64,000 bases of DNA. It comes from Smallanthus sonchifolius (Eukaryota > Streptophyta > Magnoliopsida > Asterales > Asteraceae). Under the pieces are notes generated by a model. It searched no databases. It saw only the letters and a program-made list of their open reading frames with translations, and had not been told where the DNA came from. The position numbers and the translations under genes were made by a program. This document shows positions 1 to 10,935 of the stretch, one piece after another. Location of the stretch: assembly GCA_023525975.1 (NCBI GenBank), contig CM042018.1, forward strand, positions 71,617,001-71,681,000. The letters are read 5' to 3'. Within the stretch, counting starts at the first letter, position 1; each line of letters begins with the position of its first letter.

Positions 1-99
1 TCCCTAGGAATACTTAACATATATAAAACCATAATATTTAAAAATATAACGTATAAAAGTCGAGAAACGGTAAGTACCGGAAAAACCGCGGTTGTTACA
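1..99 (-). repeat. LTR 5' edge of a gypsy-like element inserted in C1 (partial)
   Basis: On the minus strand this piece starts TGTAACAACCGCGG at position 99, a start typical of Ty3-gypsy LTRs, and runs off the window. Position 100 onward is the copia C1 RNase H, so the boundary looks like an insertion that truncates C1. The second end and target duplication lie outside the window, so element type is inferred from terminal sequence only. Confidence 0.5.
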
Positions 100-1192
100 A
101 CACATGTCTGCTTCTTGCATTGCCAAGAGATAAGTCTTCCTCCCAGAAATTGACATCCTCCTGGTGTGGATTTCTTGTCTAAATTGCAGCCTCCATAGTC
201 ATTGTCAATGTTTGCATACAGATTGAATTTGCCATTTTTGGAGTACCAAAGCCCCATTCTTGGAGCTCCCTTCCGGTACCTAAAAATTCTCTTGATAGCT
301 TAGAGATGTGGAGTCTTTGGAGCTGCTTGAAATCTTGCACATAAGCGTACTACAAACATGATATATGGTCTGAAAGCTGTCAGATACGTGAGTGATCCAA
401 TCATTGCCCTGTACTGATGTTGATCAGTGTCTTAACCACTCTTGTCTAGGTACAGTTGATGGTGTACTTGAATTGGGGTTCTTGCAGCAGTGCAGTCAGC
501 CAGCTTGAATCTTTCCAAAACGATTTTAACATATTTGGATTGGCTGATGAAGATTCCATTTGGAACTTGTTTGACTTGGAGACCCAAAAAGAAATTTAGT
601 TCACCCATTGAACTCATTTCAAACTTTGAGTGCATTATGGTCTCAAAGTCTTTGCATAGCTTCTTCTTTGTTGATCCAAAGATGATGTCATCTACATAGA
701 TTTACACCATTAGAATTTCTCCCCCTTCATCTTTGATAAACAAGGTCTGATCAATAGCACCTCTTTTTAAATTGTTGCTGAGTAGATATCCTGACAATGC
801 TTTATACAAGCCTCTTGGGGCTTGATGTAACCCATACAAAGATTTGTATAATTTGAACACCTTGTCAGGATGTGAGGGATCTACAAAGCCAGGAGGCTGT
901 CTAACATAGACTTCCTCACCAATCTTCCCATATAGAAAAGCACTCTTGACATCCATCTGTAAACAGTGACGCTTTTGGATGCAACATATGCTAGGAAGAT
1001 TCTGATTGCCTCCAGCCTGACAACAGGTGCAAATACCTCAACATAAGTAATTCCCTCTTCCTGGGTGTAGCCTTGAGCTATAAGTCTTGCTTTGTACTTG
1101 ATTACAATCCCTATTTCATCTTGTTTGTTCCTGAAGACCCACCTTGTGCCTATAGCAGTTTGTCCAGGTGGCAGATCAACTAGTGTCCACAC
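100..1192 (-). pseudogene. C1 reverse transcriptase and partial RNase H
   Basis: Broken minus-strand frames show copia RT landmarks: IGTRWVFRNKQDE near 1140, MDVKSAFLYGK near 930, QPPGF near 900, LYGLHQAP near 830, and the catalytic YVDD box near 690 just after an in-frame stop. The strand-transfer part continues with MGELNFFLGLQV near 600. RNase H ends at SWQCKKQT near 105, where the sequence changes to an LTR edge, so most of RNase H is missing. Several frame changes and stops show that it cannot make a working enzyme. Confidence 0.85.
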
Positions 1193-2105
1193 TTCCTGTC
1201 TTTTGAATTACAACAACTCTTCTTGCATTGCTTCAATCCAACTGCTGCAGGGCTTCATCTATCTTCTTTGGTTCAACTTGAGATAGAAAGCAGGAATACA
1301 TACATATATTGGCTTCATGTGACTTTCTTCTTGTCTGAACTCCTTGTTGAACTGGACCAATGACATGTTCTAGAGGATGTTCTCTGTTGATTCTTTGGGC
1401 TGGAACAACATCCAGCTGAATTCCTTGGTCAAGATTGCTGTTGTTTTGATTAGGAACATCTTCAAGGGAGTTGGTTGCAAAAGTGTCTTCAACAGCATCA
1501 GATACAATACCCTCATTTACAGCAGGTGCCTCTATGTCAGCTACAGAGTGATTAATGGTTTCATCTTGATCTTCATGTTCAGAGAGACTGTTGCTGGTGA
1601 CATTGGAGCTGCTTGTTCTGGCTTCACTAGCTTCAATAGCATCGACAATAGATGGAGGATCAATGGATGGTCTTTTGATTCTTATAGATGGACCATTGAA
1701 ACCTAATCTGTAGTCATCATTTGATGAAGTGGCTTGTTCTTGTGAAGATGAAGACTCCATATTTGAGAAGCTGAGAGGCTCAAATATTTGAAATAAGGAG
1801 TCTATATCAAATAGCCAGTCTGGCCCTCTTCCCTTTTCACATGGAATGTGTTCCCTGCATTCCACATTCGCTGATTCTTCAACTATTCTTGTTCAAGAGT
1901 TGAATACTCTGTAGGCTTTGGATTAAGAGGAATAACCCACAAAGTATCCTTCATCATATTTGACACCAAATTTTGGAAGAACACCACTGGTAATAAGAAT
2001 TGTACATGGGCATCCAAAAGGTTTTAGGAAGCCAATGTATGGAACTCTATTGAACCACAATTCATATGGTGTTTTGTTGAGAGGCTTGTCAATGAGAACT
2101 CTATT
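1193..2105 (-). pseudogene. C1 integrase C-terminal part and integrase-RT linker
   Basis: Minus-strand frame 1233-1865 holds an acidic, Ser/Asn-rich, low-complexity linker (for example EHEDQDETINHS) of the kind lying between integrase core and RT in copia polyproteins. It ends with the VEPKKIDEAL motif that precedes RT. The stretch 1866-2105 continues the integrase C-terminal region in broken frames (the translated segment reads like an FNRVPYIGFLKPFG region). There are no catalytic residues here. Confidence 0.7.
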
Positions 2106-3158
2106 TTATACATAGCAAGCTGTACTAACTGCCTCAACCAAGAATGTGAGAGGCAGCTTTGAGTCAACCAACATGGATCTAACAGACTCAATCAAAGTTC
2201 TTTTTCTTCTTTCAGCAACCCCATTTTGTTGAGGGGCTCTTGGAGCACTATATTGTCTCTGGATACCTTTGTTCTCACAAAAACATTTCAAGGTTTGATT
2301 TTTGAACTCTGTACCTTGATCACGCCTTATTGTCTTGACCTTTTGATTGCTTTGATTCTCAACGCTAAGAATGAAGGATTTGAGAATCTCAGCAGTTTCA
2401 TCTTTAGTCCTCAAGAAGTATACCCATGAGAATCTGGTATAGTCATCAGTTATCACCATGCAGTATGACTTCTTGCCCATATACATGATATTTGTAGGAC
2501 CAAAAATATCCATATGCAGCAGCTGTAGGGGTGTGTCATTAGAATTTAGTGTCTTAGGCTTGTGAGAACTCTTGTGTTGCTTCCCCTTCAAGCATGCTAT
2601 GCAATGATCTTCAAGTTGGAATTCTTTATCAGGTAGCCCTCTGACTAGATTTACTTTAACCAATTTGTTGATGGTTTTGACATTTACATGACTCAATCTC
2701 CTATGTCATAGAGCAGATTCATCAACTGATGCCTTGGATAGAAAGCAAGATACACTGCCAGATGGTGTAATCTTGTTCATATCAAGCACATATAGATTGT
2801 CTTTTCTTTGAGCAGTTAACAAGATCTTCTCTAGAGGAGGTTTGCTTAGCCCGGGGGACAGCACAAAATATTCTTCATTTGTGAAAAGCATCTAATGCTT
2901 TTGATCACATATTTGTGATACACTAATGAGATTAAACTTGAATTCCTTCCCATAATTCACCCTTTCAATGCTTATCCTTTCATTGGACACAGTTCCTTGT
3001 CCAGTGATGGAGCCTCCCTTTGAATTACTCCCAAAGGCAACATATCCACCATAAAAGTTTCTGATATCTGAGAGGATAGACCTATTGCCAGTCATGTGCC
3101 TGGAACAACCACTGTCTACAACCCAGATGTTATCCTTGTTACCTGGTTGTTCCCGCAC
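2106..3158 (-). pseudogene. C1 protease and integrase
   Basis: The protease region (3158 down to about 2892) has the aspartic protease signature WVVDSGCSRHMTG and ends LISVSQICD. A GAG-pre-integrase remnant follows (2891-2706). The integrase core (2696-2106) shows LLHMDIFGP, RRDQGTEF and QQNGVAERR, supplying the D, D and E catalytic positions. Its zinc-binding part has the single CLKGKQ motif. Frames change at 2892 and 2700 and the frame ends at 2106, so the unit is disabled. The protease frame follows a stop at the gag boundary (see findings). Confidence 0.85.
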
Positions 3159-6100
3159 ATGAGAGAGTTCTAATTAGAAAGGGGGACCCAAGAGCTTGTA
3201 GACTTGGGTAGGAATTTTGACTTAGGAACAAAATCATCAATAGTCTGGCATTCAATTGATCCAATGAAGATACTCTGAGTTGATGAGGATTTGACTTTGC
3301 TTGCCATTGTTGAGTCAACTTTGCAGTTCTTTTAGCATTATCAGCAGCAGATGTAGCTTTAGCTGCTGATAGTTCTGCCTGGTTCTTGATATTGATGGGC
3401 TTAGACTGATCAGCAGCAGACTTAATTGTTGTTGATGGTTTTAATTGATCAGCAACAGATTTGATTGCTGCTGAAGGCTTAGATTTGTTCTTTGTCTTCT
3501 TTGGCATCAAATGATCAGCAGCATTCTTGGTTATTGCTGATGGTTTAACAATTGCTAACTTCTCCTTCTTTACCTTCCTGTTGAAAGTAGGTTTTTCTGT
3601 GGGGATCCTTCTATAGACAGGTTTTTGTCTATCAGAGATGATTTTGACTGTTGATGCTGACGATGATAATTGAGAGAGCTGATTGAAAGGATTAAACTTA
3701 AATTTGCAGCAAAGTGGTCAGATTCACCACAGATGATGCAAGATTGTTGAGATTTTGGGGTGTTTACAGTAGCAGCCTGTTTTGGTGGAGAAATGGACTT
3801 TCTGAACTGATTTGATCTTGTTTCATAGCTTCTTACCTTCTTGTTTTTGTTAGTTTTCTCAAAAGCATGTTGCTTGAGGTTTCTTTGCTGCTGAAGGTAA
3901 TAGAAGCAGGTGCTCGCTGTATGATTGTATTTGGCACAAACAAAACATGATTTTGCAATCTTGTCCCTCTGAAAGTACACACAGTCCTTCCTTTTGAATA
4001 GATCTTTGAAGTTCCAGGGATGATTTTTGTTGTGTTCAAAGGTGGCTTCTTCCAATGTCTTCTGAACATATAACATTCTTTCTCTAGGTGAATGATAGAT
4101 GTTAAACACTTTCTTTGCAGGGTTGGAGTTGGAGGATGTTGAGGGTTGTCCTTTTTCAATGATCAGCTTTCTTCCTTGAGGAGGATAGCTGATCTTGATC
4201 TGTTTAGTGGGTTGTGTTACTGGTATGGATGGAATGAAAGGACTTGGAAAGTTAGTTTGAATCACTTTTCCAGATTCGGTGGTTTTTCAGAATTACTTCA
4301 TTGGTGGGAAGTAAAGGAGCTTCACAGTTTTCAGATGAGTCTGAGTATGTGGAATCAGACTCTGTGGAAGTACTGCATTCTTGCACAACAATGTCTTCCT
4401 TGGAAGGATCAAGGTTTCAGTTTGCATGATCAAGATTGTTTAGGTTGAAGTTAGGTTCATGTATGGCTACATAATCAGTGAGTGGTGGTACAGATTTGTA
4501 TTGTTCAGCTTGGTACCCCAGACCAGCAGTCACCTTTTCATGGATTTAAGCATCCAACAATCTTTGCAGCTTTTTGGATGCAAACTCATACTTATCAACA
4601 TGAACCTTTTGATCTGTCAGCTCAACTCTTGTAGCTTTTAACTTAACCAATAGATCATTAATCTGAGTTTCAAGATTAGTTTGTTCATGTTTTAAAGATG
4701 AAATCTCTTTCTTTAGGCAGTTAATCTTTTCTTTATAACTGTTTTCAACCTTTTTGAACTCATATTTCATTTGATGAAACTCTTTTTTTGATCTATTAGA
4801 TTTTGGTTATGGTTTCAATATCTCAAAACTTTATCAATGCAAGATTGAGAGCAAAGATGTTCATATACCTGAGGTGGGATCTCTGTGTTGTTTACCATGA
4901 GAGCTTGGTTGTTGGTAGATATCTCTTCACATTGAAAGCTCCAGTCAAAGTCAGTTGTTCCAACCTGTTGAGTTGCATAAGCAGCAATTTGAGCAGGTTG
5001 AGTGTTTTGACCTGCTTGACCTTGATCAGTCTATCTTGTTTGTTCAACAGCTGGGTTAGCCTTTGGTGCTTTACATTCTCTAGCAAAATGACCAAGTTGG
5101 TTACGATTGTAGCATCTTAACTTTCTTTTGTCTAAGCCAACTCTGGTATTTGAACTGTTGCTTGGAATAGGTCTTCCAGTTCTAGAGTAGAACCTTTTTG
5201 CTTTGAGAGACAGCATAGCATAAGAATGTTGTATATCCATTTCTTCTAAGTCATCTGGATGAAAGTACTCTAGATCTTCTTTGATAAAGGACATGTTGCT
5301 TGGGGTATCAGAAACAAAAGCAGCAGGGTTAGGATTTTGAGGCGGAGCTTCAAGAAGGAATGGAGAGTTGTTTACTTATGAGTTGGGTGTTTGAGGATGT
5401 GTGACAATGGGAGGATAATAATTGCTTGAGCTTGGTAATGTATGGTCAGAGTGTAATGCAGAGGAGGTGGTGGATGATGAGGGTGTAGATGAGTGACCTG
5501 ATTTTCTCTTTCTTGCTTGAATCATTTCCAGCTCATATGTCTTTAACATACCAAACAGCTCAGTCATGGTAAGAATATTCAAGTTTTCAGTTCTTCTAAT
5601 TAACACTGTGTAGAGTTTCCAGCAACTTGGAAGATATCTGATAAACTTTTTGAGAATATCGTCATTCTCTAGCTTGACTTTAGCACACTACAGCTCACCC
5701 ACAAGATAAGTGTACATGTTGTACTAGGTTGTAAGAGATTCACCATCCTTGTACACAAAGTTTTCATATTGTTGCCTTAGAATATCTCTCCTATTTACTT
5801 TAACCTCTTCAGATCCAGCAAACATCTTCTCAAGAGCTTCCCATAGCTCTTTAGCAATCTTGTATTCTTTGAAGTTATGAAACACTTCATTTGGCAGGCA
5901 CATTTGAATGGCTCCTAGAGCTCTAAAATGTACCTCCATCTTCTTGATGTCTTCCTCAGAATACTTTGAAGCTTCTTTAGGGACAGATAGACCTCCAGAA
6001 TCAGCAGAGGCCACCATTGGCACATAAGGACAATCAATTATGGATCTCCACATTCCATATTCTTGATAGCGAAAGAAGCTTTCCATTATGTTTTTCCACA

Positions 6101-6179
6101 TGTCATAATCTTCCCTAGACACCAGCCTTGGTGGTCTGTGAAGGCTTCCAATATCATCAAATCCAGTATTTTGTGCCAT
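3140..6179 (-). pseudogene. C1 gag (extended, broken)
   Basis: I take the start as the ATG at 6179 (MAQNTGFDDIG), because copia Gag proteins begin close to the DYDMWK motif; an upstream in-frame ATG would add a hydrophobic leader. The capsid-like N-terminal part runs to about 5376. The first knuckle, near 5114-5073, reads CYNRNQLGHFAREC, so the second Cys is Arg. A coiled coil lies at 4770-4546. Two more knuckle-like motifs follow: CFVCAKYNHTASTC, and CIICGESDHFAAN lacking the last Cys. A repetitive Ser/Ala/Asp stretch (3510-3300) with SAADQSKP-like units comes before a WVPLSN-stop junction at about 3170. Confidence 0.8.
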
Positions 6180-6270
6180 ACTTTGGATGGATGATGTGCA
6201 GCAAAGAGATAATAGTAACAGAACCAGAAAGTGATTAAACAAGTGTGAGTTTGCTTAATCTAAGAGCCAA

Positions 6271-6283
6271 GGCTCTGATACCA
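6271..6283 (-). other. C1 primer-binding site
   Basis: The minus strand reads TGGTATCAGAGCC, which matches the complement of the 3' end of plant initiator tRNA-Met. It lies two bases inside the LTR edge at 6286, as expected for minus-strand DNA priming. Confidence 0.9.
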
Positions 6284-6285
6284 CT

Positions 6286-6892
6286 TGTTGGATCGATGTA
6301 TTACAAGATGGTTCTGTTTAGTTGATATTAGCGGAAACAATAACAACTAAGCAATGCAACAAGAAACAATGAGAATACTGATAAATGCAGATTGTATTAC
6401 TATTCAATGTTAACAAGTTACAGAGAAAACTCTAAGGAAACATACTTACAAATACATATAAAGGAACTTAGAATCAAGACAGACCCTTGATTCTAAGGAT
6501 CAGATTAAACACAAGCCGTTGATCTTTTACAGATAGAAGCTACACTACAATTGGAGGACAACAAGAAGACAACTGCAGCAAAAAGACAACTTCAAGACAA
6601 AAATTCTTCTCAGGAATCTTTGCAGGAGACTTCAGAAGTTGTAGCATTGTTTTTTGTCATCTGCACCAATAACATTCCTTCTGCTGATAGGTGTGTCAGT
6701 GTTGCAGCAGAGGATGTCAGTAGTAAAGTCAAAGCTGCTGATGATTTGCCTATCAACAGCATCAATGTATGATGCTGCTGAGAAGCCTATCAGCAGCAAC
6801 CTTGAACTTCAACAGATAAAGCCTATCAGTAGCTTAGTTGTTGATCAATAACAAAGTATAACTATCCGCAACATAAGCACTTATCCGCAACA
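6286..6892 (-). repeat. C1 5' LTR (607 bp)
   Basis: The segment begins TGTTG and ends CAACA, a 5-bp terminal inverted repeat, and is bounded on the left by the primer-binding site. Read on the minus strand, a TATA-like TTTATATGTA lies near 6455-6470. Upstream of it, at about 6665-6835 in plus coordinates, is a cluster of GCTGCTGAT and CCTATCAGCAGC motifs. The partner 3' LTR is not in the window, so there is no divergence estimate. Confidence 0.8.
6665..6840. promoter_or_regulatory. C1 LTR motif cluster (GCTGCTGAT / ATCAGCAGC)
   Basis: Within the LTR the short motif CTGCTGATAGG, or its inverse CCTATCAGCAGC, recurs about six times with variants in 170 bp. For this minus-strand element it lies upstream of the TATA-like box. 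The same core also recurs in the gag coding stretch 3340-3560 on the minus strand. Function is unknown. Confidence 0.5.
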
Positions 6893-6910
6893 ACTTTATC
6901 AATAGAAAAA

Positions 6911-8914
6911 TTGTGGAGTCCGCATCATTTATACTTGGAGGGTTTTGTAGCCATCACTCTTTATCTCTACAGTGTTTGTCCCAAACTGAAGAAACCTGAA
7001 GGGACAGGTCTTAAGCCTGCTGGAGGAGTAAAGAAGAATATACGAGCATTCTTTCTCAATACTCATGAAGCAGCAGGTATGCCCGACGTCATTACGGGTA
7101 CATTTCTTGTCAATGATGTTTATGCTTGAGTTTTATTTGACTCTGGTGCAAACCAAAGTTTTATAGATCATAAATTCTGTAGACTGTAAAATAAAACTCT
7201 AGCTAAATTAGACAAGAAATATGTGGTAGAAACCGCCAATGGATACCTAGTCCAAATCTCAGAAATCCTAAACGACTGTAATATCACACTATCAGGACAT
7301 GTTATTCCTGCACAACTGTTGCCAATGACTTTGGCAGGATTTGACATTGTTCTAGGAATGGATTGGTTAGCCCCTAACCAAGCCTGAATAATGTCTGATA
7401 AGAAATCTATAGAAATTAATTCGTCGAAAGGCAATATCATCACTATAAATGGTTATAAATTATCCAACTCTGTTGGAATAATTTTCATGATGAAAGCCAT
7501 AAAATATCTACGAAAAGGATGCTTAGCATACCTTGTATCTGTAACCACCAACACTAAAAAGAAGATTGAAGATGTGCCGGTTGTGGCAGAATTTCCTGAT
7601 GAACTGCCTGGAATTCCACCCGAAAGGGAAGTGGAGTTCAGAATTAATCTCGTACCCGGTACGGCACCGATTACCAAAGCCCCATATAGATTAGCTCCAA
7701 TTGAGATGGCAGAATTAAAGAAATAGTTGGATGAATTGCTCGAGAAAGGATTCATTAGACCAAGCTCGTCACCTTGGGGAGCTCCGGTCTTATTCGTTAA
7801 AAACAAAGATGGTTCTATGCGCATATGTATCAATTATCGTGAACGGAATAAAGTCACGATTAAAAACTGTTATCCCGTTTCCTAGGATTGATGGTCTATT
7901 TGATCAACTTCAGGGAGCTCGATGTTTTTCAAAAATTGATCTTCGTTCTGGCTATCATCAATTGAAAGTCCATGAAGAAAAAACATTCCTAAAACAGCTT
8001 CCAGAACTCGATATGTTCATTATAAGTTTACGGTAATGCCGTTCGGACTCACTAATGCACCAGCTGCTTTCATGGATATGATGAATCGAGTTTGCAAACC
8101 TTACTTGGATAAATTTGTTATCGTATTCATTGACGATATCCTTATTTACTCCAAAAGTAATGAAGAGCATGCAAGCCATCTGAAAATCTTGTTTAAACTC
8201 TTACGAAATGAAAAGCTATATGCTAAATTTTTAAAATGTGAATTCTGGCTGTCAGAAGTTCAATTTCTTGGACATGTCACTAATGCTGATGGCATCCAAG
8301 TTGATCCTGTTAAAATTGAAGCAATATCCAAATGGGAAATCCTGAAATCACCAACTGAAGTCCGAAGTTTTCTTGGTTTAGTTGGTTACTATCGGAGATT
8401 TATCCAAGATTTCTCTTGAATTGTTGTTCCATTAACTTCTCTGACTCGCAAGTCAGTTAAGTATGAATGGGGACCTAAGCAATCTGAAGCCTTTGAAACT
8501 CTAAAACAGAAACTAACACAAGCACCCATATTGGCTCTGCCAAATAGAAATGAAGTCTTTTTAGTCTACTGTGATGCTTCACACACCGGCTTCGGTTGTG
8601 TGTTAATGCAAGGGAACAAGGTTATTGCTTATGCTTCCCATCAATTGAAAACTCACGAGAAGAATTATACGACTCACGATTTAGAATTGGGCGCCATAAT
8701 TTTCTCATTGAAATTATGGAGGCACTATCTATATGGAGTCAGATTCACTATATTCACTGATCACAAAAGCCTAAAGTATATGTTCAGTCAGAAAGAACTG
8801 AATATGAGGCAAGGGCATTGGATGGAAGTCCTAAATGATTACGATTGCGAAATCAGTTATCATGAAGGCAAAGCTAATGTTGTAGCTGACGCTTTGCGAA
8901 ATCTGTTATCATGA
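6911..8914 (+). pseudogene. G1 gypsy protease, reverse transcriptase and RNase H
   Basis: Domain order is protease (VITGTFLVNDVYA, a stop at 7127, then LFDSGANQSFID), then a GFDIVLGMDWLA motif near 7350, then RT with APYRLAPIEM near 7690, FSKIDLRSGYHQL near 7940, MPFGLTNAPAAFM near 8036 and the catalytic FIDDILIYS near 8136. RNase H follows (YCDASHTGFGCVLMQ near 8570, YTTHDLELG near 8675, TDHKSLKY near 8765). This is the gypsy order, from which integrase would follow but is absent. At least four stops and two frameshifts are visible. It resembles Tekay/Del chromoviruses. Confidence 0.88.
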
Positions 8915-8935
8915 AGGCAAAGCTACAACATTAGC
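8847..8935. repeat. 29-bp direct repeat with 15-bp inverted repeat at the end of G1 RNase H
   Basis: Bases 8847-8875 recur at 8896-8924 with one mismatch. In addition GCTAATGTTGTAGCT (8873-8887) is followed by its perfect inverse complement at 8921-8935. The coding match to RNase H ends here. The combination suggests a template-switch or fold-back repair event at the edge of the integrase deletion. Confidence 0.75.
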
Positions 8936-9529
8936 TGAATTTGTAGATTGAACACAATGTTGTGATTATGAAATTAATACTTGTGTTGCGCCAAATGATT
9001 TTATATCAAGATAATTGTATTCACCAGCGTTCGCGCTAACGTTTCATTTTCAAAATGTTTTCAGGTAATGAATAAAATGTGAAGGAAAAAGGGATACGGG
9101 CAGACAAAGGATCTGACCCATGAAATGAGAAATGAAAAGGATGAAATGCATGTTGGATTCTCAGGCCTCTTGCATAGATAATCCTAAAAAGAAGAAAAAG
9201 GAGAGAGGACCAAGGGACTGATCAACCTTGGGTTGTACTATTTCCAGTGGCTCGAACTTGTCCAAAGGAGACAAGAGATGTATTTGATTTCAAACACTGT
9301 TTGTAATCAATATGAAAAGGGTATTTAAATCCCTGTGTTTATAAAATAAATACAAGGCTTCTGTTTTCCAACTGGTCTTGATATTTACAAAGACAACCCT
9401 CGAGGTTGAGAAAATGATGAAACGATCCTTATGAAAAGACTTCTGCTGTATTTTATAAAACAACTCTGAAATCAAAACAGGTACCAATCATGATCACATC
9501 CATCTAGGGGGTGGCTGGGGGGGTGTGAC
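8936..9529 (+). repeat. G1 LTR tail (3' part of a gypsy LTR)
   Basis: There is no coding match. At 9022-9062 a block reads TTCACCAGCG and later TGTTTTCAGGTAATGAA. It resembles the 3' part of the G4 LTR (40316-40364), which has CTCACCAACC and TGTTTTTCAGGTAACTGAA. The segment ends GGGTGTGACA at 9529, a typical gypsy LTR end. The LTR start is not visible, so only the tail is claimed. Confidence 0.55.
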
Positions 9530-9820
9530 ATGCCTCCATTTTGGTGATCCATTGAGTAGTATCAACAGCTCCTTTCTTGCCATCAAATGGCTTAGGGTTG
9601 CATCCTCCAAAAAATTTGTAAGTACATCCTTCTTGGTTCTTCGTTCTCATTATGGCGCTCTGATTAATATTCTCATTAGTACCTTCGGCATTATGAGTTC
9701 CACCTCTAGTTGCTCCAGTTCCCATTCTCCTCGTAAAGACTTCATCTAACAACCCAGTAATGTACTTCGCAGTGCTTTAGTGACTTCACAAGCTACTGCT
9801 TCTTGAAATTGGGTTTCAGA
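9530..9820 (-). pseudogene. G2 gag N-terminus (truncated)
   Basis: Reading minus from the ATG at about 9820, the frame begins MSETQFQEAV, shifts near 9760, and continues with CTYKFFGGCNPKPFDGKKGA and WITKMEA. This is the start of a Ty3-gypsy Gag capsid domain (compare CKPRNFNGTEG and WIEKME in G4). It stops at 9530, where the G1 LTR end begins. About 40 bp of leader lie between the ATG and the C2 insertion at 9862; the rest of the leader is at 32278-32393. Confidence 0.75.
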
Positions 9821-9861
9821 CATGATAACTTCACTAGCTATTCATAATGATTTATCAACAT

Positions 9862-10329
9862 TGTTGGTACCTGAGAAACCGTTGTATTCCTGATAAACTA
9901 TAGGGCTTAGATGAAACTTTTGTAAAGTTAGGTTTTTGGGTCAAGAGTCGCCAGCGACTCTTGATGAGTTGCTATGTCGGTTGTCGACCAACTGTCGATA
10001 GTCGGTAATATTCATGCCGACTCTTGCTATGTTCTCTATAAATAGCAACCCAAAAACCTAATTAAAGGGCTCTTGATTCACCCATTGTTACAATAGTTAA
10101 TTTGAGAAGGTAGGAGGTTGTAGTTGTTATCTTTGTTATCCAGGAGCTTATTGTGTAATCGTATCATTGTGGATCTAATAGAATTGTGTCTTTGTTTTTC
10201 TTATCTGCTATTGCTCTTCATCTTGTGTTTCTTATGATCATCAACAATTTATCTCTTCTATAGCTATTATGTTGATTGTTTCCTATTTAGAATCATTTTA
10301 GCACAGGGACCCTATTGTCTAGACCTACA
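9862..10329 (+). repeat. C2 5' LTR
   Basis: It begins TGTTGGTACC and ends GACCTACA, and recurs at 31809-32277. A TATA box CTATAAATAG lies at 10036-10045. Directly upstream, at 9944-10025, is a cluster of CGACTCT, TGTCGG and GCCGACTCTT motifs. Confidence 0.92.
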
Positions 10330-10332
10330 ATT

Positions 10333-10345
10333 TGGTATCAGAACC
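10333..10345 (+). other. C2 primer-binding site
   Basis: TGGTATCAGAACC lies three bases past the LTR end. It matches the complement of the plant initiator tRNA-Met 3' end except for one base (A instead of G), probably decay. Confidence 0.85.
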
Positions 10346-10935
10346 TTCTGTGCTCTTGATTTTAGTGATTTTTGTGAGTTTTTAGGGTTTTCATTGATTT
10401 CTGAATTTCTTTGATCTCTGGCTTGATCTGTATCAAGTTCAAAAATTGATTGTGAAACTCACTCAGAAATTTGTTTGTGAAGAGTTTGACAGATCTAATT
10501 GCCATTTTGGTTTAGATCTGAGCATCTAGTGATTGATTCTGTATTGTTTTGTGTAGAAGAGTACGTTGATGTTCTTGAGCCGATTGTCTAGGGTCGACTC
10601 TCTTGTCTGAGCCGACTGTCACTTCATCCGGCCGATTGTCTGGGCAGATTGTCTGTTCATCTAGCGATTGTCTCAGTAAACGCAAGTTTACGACTCAATT
10701 TTGTGAGGTATCGACTCTTCTGAGCCGACACTTCGAGTGAGCTTTCCAAACACCTTGTCATGGTGTCGTCTGTTCCTTGTCTCCAGCCGACTCTTTGAGC
10801 CGACTGTCTTGCTTGTTCTGAGCCGACTCTCTGAGCCGACTCCTGGATTTTCTCATTTTTTGAACTTGTTTGTGATTTCTTTGTTTCAAAATGTCTGTTA
10901 CCTATATTACCTAAGCTGATTTGGAAACCGGTTCC
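10346..10935 (+). promoter_or_regulatory. C2 gag leader with GCCGACT motif cluster
   Basis: This untranslated leader has no coding match. From about 10579 to 10852 it contains at least nine copies or variants of GCCGACT / GCCGATTGTC / TCGACTCT. The same motif family lies upstream of the LTR TATA box and before the third ORF of this element. The gag ATG follows at 10936. Confidence 0.7.

Larger units (their letters stand above)
100..6892 (-). mobile_element. C1: truncated Ty1-copia (Sirevirus-like) element
   Basis: Reading right to left the order is 5' LTR, primer-binding site, gag with CCHC knuckles and a coiled coil, protease, integrase, reverse transcriptase and a partial RNase H. This is the copia order, with integrase before RT. 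The 3' end is lost at position 100, where another element's LTR begins. Every domain carries stops or frameshifts, so this is a dead copy. The long gag with extra knuckles and coiled coil resembles Sirevirus elements; the lineage call is by similarity only. Confidence 0.85.
6893..9529 (+). mobile_element. G1: decayed Ty3-gypsy fragment with LTR tail
   Basis: A plus-strand gypsy fragment carries protease, RT and RNase H followed by an LTR tail that ends GGGGGTGTGACA at 9529. The primer-binding site, gag and integrase are missing. The right boundary falls exactly where the minus-strand G2 gag sequence begins, so G1 probably inserted into G2 and its left side was later lost against C1. Confidence 0.75.

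Noticed and set aside
6180..6242. In-frame hydrophobic leader (FNHFLVLLLLSL) before C1 gag that resembles a signal peptide
   Set aside because: It lies in the untranslated leader just after the primer site. Related Gag proteins start at the MAQ-type Met and act in the cytosol. Composition alone is weak evidence.
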